The notes beneath the pieces are model-generated. The model saw nothing but the letters and a program-made list of their open reading frames with translations. It had not been told where the DNA came from and did no database searches. The translations under genes and the position numbers were made by a program. From Longimicrobium sp. (GTDB lineage: Bacteria; Gemmatimonadota; Gemmatimonadetes; Longimicrobiales; Longimicrobiaceae): a stretch of 9,519 nt of DNA. Every line of letters begins with the position of its first letter. Within the stretch, counting starts at the first letter, position 1. Shown here in pieces: positions 5,481 to 9,519 of this stretch. The stretch spans positions 1 through 9,519 of the forward strand of contig NZ_DASVSF010000029.1 of assembly GCF_036388275.1 (NCBI RefSeq). The letters are read 5' to 3'.

Positions 5481-8400
5481 ATGAACAACGTTTCCACCCG
5501 CGTGCCCACTTCGGCGGGCATGCCCAGCGGCCGCAGCGCGGCCCTGCTGATCGACTTCGACAACGTCACCATGAACATCCGCACCGACCTGGGCAAGGAG
5601 CTCAAGGCGATGCTGGATTCCGACGTGTTCCGCGGCAAGGTGGCGGTGCGCCGCGCCTACGCCGACTGGCGCCGCTACCCCCAGTCGGTCGTTCCCCTGA
5701 CGGAAGCCTCCGTCGACCTGATCTTCGCCCCCGCCTACGGCACCTCCAAGAAGAACGCCACGGACCTTCGCATGGCGGTAGACGCCATCGAGCTGGCGTT
5801 CATGCGGCCGGAGATCGGCACCTTCATCCTGCTGACGGGCGACTCCGACTTCTCGAGCTGCGTGATGAAGCTCAAGGAGTACGGCAAGTACGTGATCGGC
5901 GTGGGGATGCGCGAGTCGGCCAGCGACCTGCTGATCCAGAACTGCGACGAATACTATTCGTACCACAACCTTTCCGGCCTCACCCGCGCGCAGGACGACA
6001 CCGGCGTGCGCGAAGACCCGTGGGAGCTGGTGACGAAGGCCGCGCGCCAGATGGTGCGCAACCGCGACGTGATGCGGGTGGACCGGCTGAAGCAGGTGAT
6101 GATCGACCTGGACCCCGGCTTCAGCGAAAAGGACCTGGGGTACAGCAAGTTCAGCAAGTTCATCACCGACGCCCAGTCGCGCGGGCTGGTGCGCCTGCGC
6201 AAGGACAACGAGGGGCAGTGGGAGATCGTTCCCCCGCAGCCTGGCGACGAGCCGCAGACGCCCTTCGACGAGCCGCGCCGCGAGCGCCAGCGCGAAGAAG
6301 CCGACCGCGAGGGTGGGCGCGACCGCGATCGTGGCCGCGACCGTGGACGCAGCGGCTTCCGCGACCGCTACCGCGGGCGCGACCGCGAACGGGACCGCGA
6401 GCGCGAGCGCCCGCGCAGCTACGAGACGCCGCTGGAGATCGAGGTAGACCTGGACGCCGCCCCGCCGGCCGCGTTCGAGCCTTCCTTCGCCGACGCCCCG
6501 GCCACGGACGCGCCTGCGCCGGCCGAGTTCTTCGCCGAGGCGCCCGCGCCGTTCGAGGCCGCCGCCGAGGCGCCAGCCGCCGACGAGCCGCGCGCGGCCG
6601 AGCGGCCCCGCGCCGAGCGCCCCTCGCGCCCCGCGCCGGAGGCCCCGGCCGCGGACGTCGATCCGCTCCGCAACGCGTACGCCCTGCTTCAGCACACGGT
6701 CCGGCAGATGGCGCGTCCGGGGTCCACCGTGCGCGACGGCGACCTGAAGCGCCGCATGATGGAGCTGCAGCCGGGCTTCGACGAGCACTCGCTGGGCTTC
6801 AGCAAGTTCAGCCGCTTCCTCCGCCAGGCGCACGAGGACCAGGTGGTCGACGTCCGCCGCCAGGATGACGGCGGATACGAGGTGCTGCTTCCCTCGTCCG
6901 GCGGCATGCGCCTTCCCGCGCCAGTGCTGACCGCTGGCGCGCCGTCCTCCCAGGCCGCCGACACCACGGCCGGCCCGGCGTCCGACGATCCCGCCAGCCT
7001 GGCGCCCCGCGAGGGACGCGACGGCCGTGGTGGGCGTGGACGCGGACGGCGCGGCGCCCCCTCCGGCCCGCCGCCGTTCCTCCCCGGCCAGGTGGCCGGC
7101 GCTGGCGGTGACATCGCGCCGGTGGAGGCTCCCCGTGCCGATGCCGCACCGCCGTCCGTCGCGGCTGACCTGCCGGAGATGACGCCGGCCGCCGCCATCC
7201 AGGAGATGGACGACGGCGCGCTCATCGAGCACCGCCAGCCCACCGTCCCCACCGCGCAGCTGGGTGATCCGGCGAGCATCGCCAACCGCGGCTCGTCCAC
7301 CAGCGCGGGCGCCGTGGGCATCCGTGCGCGCCGGGGCGGCCGTGGGGGCCGCTTCGCCGCCGAGCCGTCGGGCCCGCCGCCGCTGCTTCCGGGCCAGGGG
7401 ATTCCGTCGTCGGCCGCGCGTCCCGCCGACGCGGCGCCCGCGCCGCAGCCCGAGCCGGAGCAGCCCGCCGCCGCGCAGCCCGCGGCAGAGGCACCGGCCG
7501 AAGCCGCTCCGCAGGCGGCGACCACGTTCACGCTGCCGACCGGTCGTGACGCCGTGGTGCAGCACGTGTCGTCGTACAACTTCGTGGGCCGCGCGACCGG
7601 CGAAGCGCTGGCAGACGCCTACGGGGCCGATGTCTGGCGCACGCTGGACGAGAACCCCGACGCCGTCCGCGAGCTGCTGGGCGCCCGCAAGGCGCGTCCG
7701 CTGCTGGAGCAGTGGGCGGCGGAACGCGAGCAGCACATCGGCCCGGCACCCGTCGAGGCTGCGGCGGCCGAGGAAACTGCCCCGGTCGCGGACGAGTCCG
7801 TCCCGGCCGTGGCGGAAGAGGTGGTGGGAGACACCGATCCCACGCTGCTGGGCGACGCGGTGACACCCGACGTGGGTGGCGACGAGCCGCCGGCGCGGGG
7901 CCGCTCGCGTGGGCGGCGCGGTGGGCGTGGGCGCGGACGCGAGTCGTCGTCCGCAGCGCAGGCCGACGAGGTGATCGGCGACACCGATCCTACCCTGGTA
8001 GGCGACGCGGGCACGGGCGACGCGCCGGCTGGTGAGGCGGAGCCCGCCACCGCGGCCCAGGCCGAGGAAGTGGTGGGCGACACCGATCCGACGCTGATGG
8101 GTGAGGCCACGACGGAGCTTGCTCCGCTGGAAGGCGACCAGCCCGCCCGCCCCCGCCGGAGCCGTGGCGGACGTGGACGCGGCCGCGCGCGCACCGGTGG
8201 CGACGCCGGCGGCGATGCGGGTGCGGAAGCGGAGGCCCCCGCGGCCGAAGCCCCGCCGGCTCCCGCTGCGGAGCCTGAAGCTCCCGCCGCGGAGCCCGCG
8301 GCAGAACCCTCGGCCGACCGCCCGGCGCGGCCGCGCCGTAGCCGTGGCGCACGTGCGAGTGCGGATGCCGCCCCGGCGTCGGATGCGCCCGCCGCCGCTC

Positions 8401-8660
8401 CGGTGGCTGATGCGCCGGCTGACGACGCGCCGGCTTCCGAGCCGGCCGCCGGAGGACGTCGTGGGCGGGGCCGTGGCCGCGCAGCCGCGGCACCGGCATC
8501 GGCCGAAGCCGACGCACCCGAGCCGGCGCCCGCGCCGGTGGAGGATGCCGGTGGAGCGGAGGGGGAGGGAGGCGGCGAAGGTGCCGCACGCCGCCCACGC
8601 CGCCGGGGTGGACGGGGCCGCAGCCGCACCGGGCGGGCGAACGGCGGCGACGCCGAGTGA
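5481..8660 (+). CDS. NYN-domain protein with two LOTUS/OST-HTH domains and Arg-Gly-rich tail
   Basis: This predicts a 1059-residue protein. Residues 20-165 form an NYN (LabA/DUF88, PIN-like) domain: IDFDN (24-28), TDLRMAVDAIE (94-104) and LTGDSDF (118-124), giving the acidic set D25, D27, D95, D101, D121 and D123 expected of a metal-dependent RNase. Two LOTUS/OST-HTH domains follow, at about 178-252 and 394-472; both contain the PGF..(K/H).LG(Y/F)SKFS(K/R)F core. Family knowledge links these to RNA, including G-quadruplex, binding. Between and after them lies Ala/Pro/Glu-rich, probably disordered sequence with Arg-rich boxes at 266-312, 511-524, 615-624, 806-820, 890-903, 950-958, 993-1000 and 1037-1052. 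Residues 692-752 resemble a helix-hairpin-helix pair. A GDTDPTL motif occurs three times. No signal peptide or membrane segment is seen. The likely role is RNA cleavage or RNA-protein assembly; the target is unknown. The domain calls are strong, the function is inferred. Confidence 0.9.
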   Translation: MNNVSTRVPTSAGMPSGRSAALLIDFDNVTMNIRTDLGKELKAMLDSDVFRGKVAVRRAYADWRRYPQSVVPLTEASVDLIFAPAYGTSKKNATDLRMAVDAIELAFMRPEIGTFILLTGDSDFSSCVMKLKEYGKYVIGVGMRESASDLLIQNCDEYYSYHNLSGLTRAQDDTGVREDPWELVTKAARQMVRNRDVMRVDRLKQVMIDLDPGFSEKDLGYSKFSKFITDAQSRGLVRLRKDNEGQWEIVPPQPGDEPQTPFDEPRRERQREEADREGGRDRDRGRDRGRSGFRDRYRGRDRERDRERERPRSYETPLEIEVDLDAAPPAAFEPSFADAPATDAPAPAEFFAEAPAPFEAAAEAPAADEPRAAERPRAERPSRPAPEAPAADVDPLRNAYALLQHTVRQMARPGSTVRDGDLKRRMMELQPGFDEHSLGFSKFSRFLRQAHEDQVVDVRRQDDGGYEVLLPSSGGMRLPAPVLTAGAPSSQAADTTAGPASDDPASLAPREGRDGRGGRGRGRRGAPSGPPPFLPGQVAGAGGDIAPVEAPRADAAPPSVAADLPEMTPAAAIQEMDDGALIEHRQPTVPTAQLGDPASIANRGSSTSAGAVGIRARRGGRGGRFAAEPSGPPPLLPGQGIPSSAARPADAAPAPQPEPEQPAAAQPAAEAPAEAAPQAATTFTLPTGRDAVVQHVSSYNFVGRATGEALADAYGADVWRTLDENPDAVRELLGARKARPLLEQWAAEREQHIGPAPVEAAAAEETAPVADESVPAVAEEVVGDTDPTLLGDAVTPDVGGDEPPARGRSRGRRGGRGRGRESSSAAQADEVIGDTDPTLVGDAGTGDAPAGEAEPATAAQAEEVVGDTDPTLMGEATTELAPLEGDQPARPRRSRGGRGRGRARTGGDAGGDAGAEAEAPAAEAPPAPAAEPEAPAAEPAAEPSADRPARPRRSRGARASADAAPASDAPAAAPVADAPADDAPASEPAAGGRRGRGRGRAAAAPASAEADAPEPAPAPVEDAGGAEGEGGGEGAARRPRRRGGRGRSRTGRANGGDAE
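7011..7397 (+). repeat. Duplicated Arg-Gly box plus PSGPPPhLPGQ module
   Basis: Within the NYN-LOTUS protein, residues 511-537 and 615-639 each consist of an Arg/Gly box followed within a few residues by PSGPPPFLPGQ or PSGPPPLLPGQ. The bases encoding the two copies differ at several third positions, so this is an old, retained protein-level repeat. It may be a proline-rich docking motif next to an RNA-binding box. Confidence 0.7.
7815..8102 (+). repeat. Three copies of an EVxGDTDPTLxG motif
   Basis: Residues 779-791, 829-841 and 862-874 of the NYN-LOTUS protein read EEVVGDTDPTLLG, DEVIGDTDPTLVG and EEVVGDTDPTLMG. The first two are separated by an Arg-Gly box and the latter two by acidic/Ala-rich linker. 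Codons differ between copies (Pro is CCC, CCT and CCG; Thr is ACG, ACC and ACG), which argues for conservation of the peptide and not a recent DNA duplication. No known motif is recognised with certainty. Confidence 0.75.
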
Positions 8661-9313
8661 GCCCTGATCCACGAGCGAGCGCCGCGTCCGGACCCGTCCG
8701 GGCGCGGCGCTCGCCGCATGTGGAGCCCGCGCCGCTGCCGGCCTCCTTCTGCGATCGCCCGGCGGAGATCGTCGCGCGCGAGCTGCTGGGAGCGCTCCTG
8801 GTCTCGGAGGTCGGCGGCGAGCGGTGCCTGTGCGAGATCGTGGAAACCGAGGCGTACGTCGGCCCAGAGGACGACGCGTCGCACGCCGCCGCGCGCTTCG
8901 GGCGGACGGCGCGCAACGACGCGATGTTCGGCCCGGCGGGGACGGCGTACGTGTACCTGATCTACGGGGTGCACTGGTGCCTCAATGTGGTGACCGGCGT
9001 CGAGGGATTCGGCGCGGCGGTGCTGCTGCGCGCCGCGCGCCCCATCGAGGGTGGGGAGGCGATGCGCGCCCGCCGCCCGGGCCGTCCGGACCGGGACCTG
9101 CTACGGGGGCCGGGGAACCTGGCCCGCGCGCTGGGCGTGGACGCGGCCCTGAACCGCCACCCGATGAACGCGCCGCCGCTGTGGATCGCACCCGGCCGCA
9201 CGGTGTCCGACACCGAAGTCGCCATCGGTCCGCGGATCGGAATCACCCGCGCGGCGGATTGGCCGCTGCGCTTCTGGGTGGCCGGCGACCCGCACGTCTC
9301 CAAGATGAGGTGA
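8657..9313 (+). CDS. mpg: 3-methyladenine DNA glycosylase, AAG/MPG family
   Basis: This predicts a 218-residue monofunctional DNA glycosylase that removes alkylated purines such as 3-methyladenine to begin base-excision repair. By alignment with human AAG from memory, the general-base Glu is E65 in ETEAY (63-67), with Y67, H76, Y100 (intercalating Tyr), N110 and R125 in matching positions. GPGNLARAL (151-159) and the C-terminal PRIGITRAADWPLRFW are also typical. The length is normal for bacterial members. The GTG at 8657 overlaps the previous stop as GTGA, suggesting translational coupling with the NYN-LOTUS gene. However, residues 1-22 are not typical of the family, and a strong hairpin (8675-8714) lies within this stretch, so an in-frame GTG at 8720 (197 residues) is a real alternative. 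Neither start has a good Shine-Dalgarno site. The family is certain; the start is not. Confidence 0.93.
   Translation: MSPDPRASAASGPVRARRSPHVEPAPLPASFCDRPAEIVARELLGALLVSEVGGERCLCEIVETEAYVGPEDDASHAAARFGRTARNDAMFGPAGTAYVYLIYGVHWCLNVVTGVEGFGAAVLLRAARPIEGGEAMRARRPGRPDRDLLRGPGNLARALGVDAALNRHPMNAPPLWIAPGRTVSDTEVAIGPRIGITRAADWPLRFWVAGDPHVSKMR
8675..8714 (+). terminator. 18-bp GC hairpin between the NYN-LOTUS and glycosylase genes
   Basis: GCGAGCGCCGCG (8675-8686) pairs perfectly with CGCGGCGCTCGC (8703-8714). A T-G wobble (8687, 8702) and CCGGA/TCCGG (8688-8692, 8697-8701) continue the stem to a CCCG loop, giving 18 pairs closing 4 bases. It starts 15 bases after the NYN-LOTUS stop. No U-tract follows. 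It may be a terminator of the U-less kind, an attenuator or a structured coding segment, depending on where the glycosylase starts. Confidence 0.5.
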
Positions 9314-9519
9314 GGCGGGCGGGACGAGTGCATCACACCAGCCGAAGCGCGCTCGAATTCTCCCCCTCTCCCGCTTGCGCTACCCATTACCCACATCTTT
9401 GTATCGGGCCAGGGCCGCACGAAACCAAGGTGGCAGCAGGGGTTTAGCCCTCATCTGCGTCTACGCAGGAGATGGAGTAGCGCGCATTCCGGTGCGTAGA
9501 AGCCACACACTCCTGCGTC
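9314..9519. repeat. Non-coding 3' end with overlapping inverted repeats
   Basis: No gene is seen after the glycosylase stop. CCCTCTCCCGCTTGCG near 9364-9379 looks like the left half of the stem-loop family seen at 90-130, with the right arm missing. Further on, CTGCG-TCTA-CGCAG (9455-9459, 9464-9468) is a small hairpin. TCTACGCA (9460-9467) can pair with TGCGTAGA (9493-9500), and ACGCAGGAG (9463-9471) can pair with CTCCTGCGT (9510-9518). These are alternative, mutually exclusive pairings. The window ends inside the structure. Confidence 0.5.

Noticed and set aside
5169..8672. Very long minus-strand open frame (1167 codons) opposite the NYN-LOTUS gene
   Set aside because: Its translation is Arg/Gly/Ala-rich low complexity without any domain. 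It is the complement of GC-rich codons in a gene with clear NYN, LOTUS and motif repeats.

Overview
The window is about 70% G+C, with compact genes of strongly GC-biased codon use separated by intergenic spacers packed with small palindromic and dispersed repeats. The genes look like those of a chromosomal segment of a free-living, high-GC bacterium. The repeat style (an AGTCCGC-GAAG-GCGGACT hairpin leading into a sequence that ends in GGATGACAG, plus CCCTCTCCC hairpins) reminds me of Longimicrobium-like Gemmatimonadota. That is an inference from memory, not a measured placement.

Layout. 1-473: non-coding, with stem-loop repeats and one copy (copy A, minus orientation) of a dispersed repeat. 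474-713 (-): a Phd/YefM (VapB-type) antitoxin gene whose expected VapC toxin is missing. An open frame overlapping the antitoxin stop by GTGA runs into repeat copy A after about eight codons. 714-1128: non-coding, with a second copy of the stem-loop repeat and copy B of the dispersed repeat (plus orientation). 1129-3369 (-): a UvrD/PcrA-type superfamily 1A helicase without the usual C-terminal Tudor-like extension. 3370-3690: a divergent intergenic region holding an inverted pair of 9-bp tandem repeat arrays. 3691-5286 (+): an acyl-CoA synthetase-type adenylate-forming enzyme. 5287-5480: a spacer with a nested hairpin and a second inverted repeat abutting the next start codon. 5481-8660 (+): a 1059-residue protein with an NYN (LabA/PIN-like) domain, two LOTUS/OST-HTH domains, many Arg-Gly boxes, a helix-hairpin-helix-like segment and a motif repeated three times. 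8657-9313 (+): a 3-methyladenine DNA glycosylase of the AAG/MPG family, overlapping the previous stop by GTGA. 9314-9519: non-coding, with inverted repeats.

How they fit together. The helicase and the glycosylase are both DNA-repair functions but are not in one operon. The NYN-LOTUS gene and the glycosylase gene lie head to tail and may be translationally coupled, although a perfect-looking 18-bp hairpin between or inside them complicates this. The acyl-CoA synthetase looks metabolically unrelated. The most unusual item is the NYN-LOTUS-LOTUS-RG protein, whose parts recall eukaryotic RNA-granule nucleases such as MARF1. I see no tRNA, rRNA, CRISPR array, transposase or phage gene.
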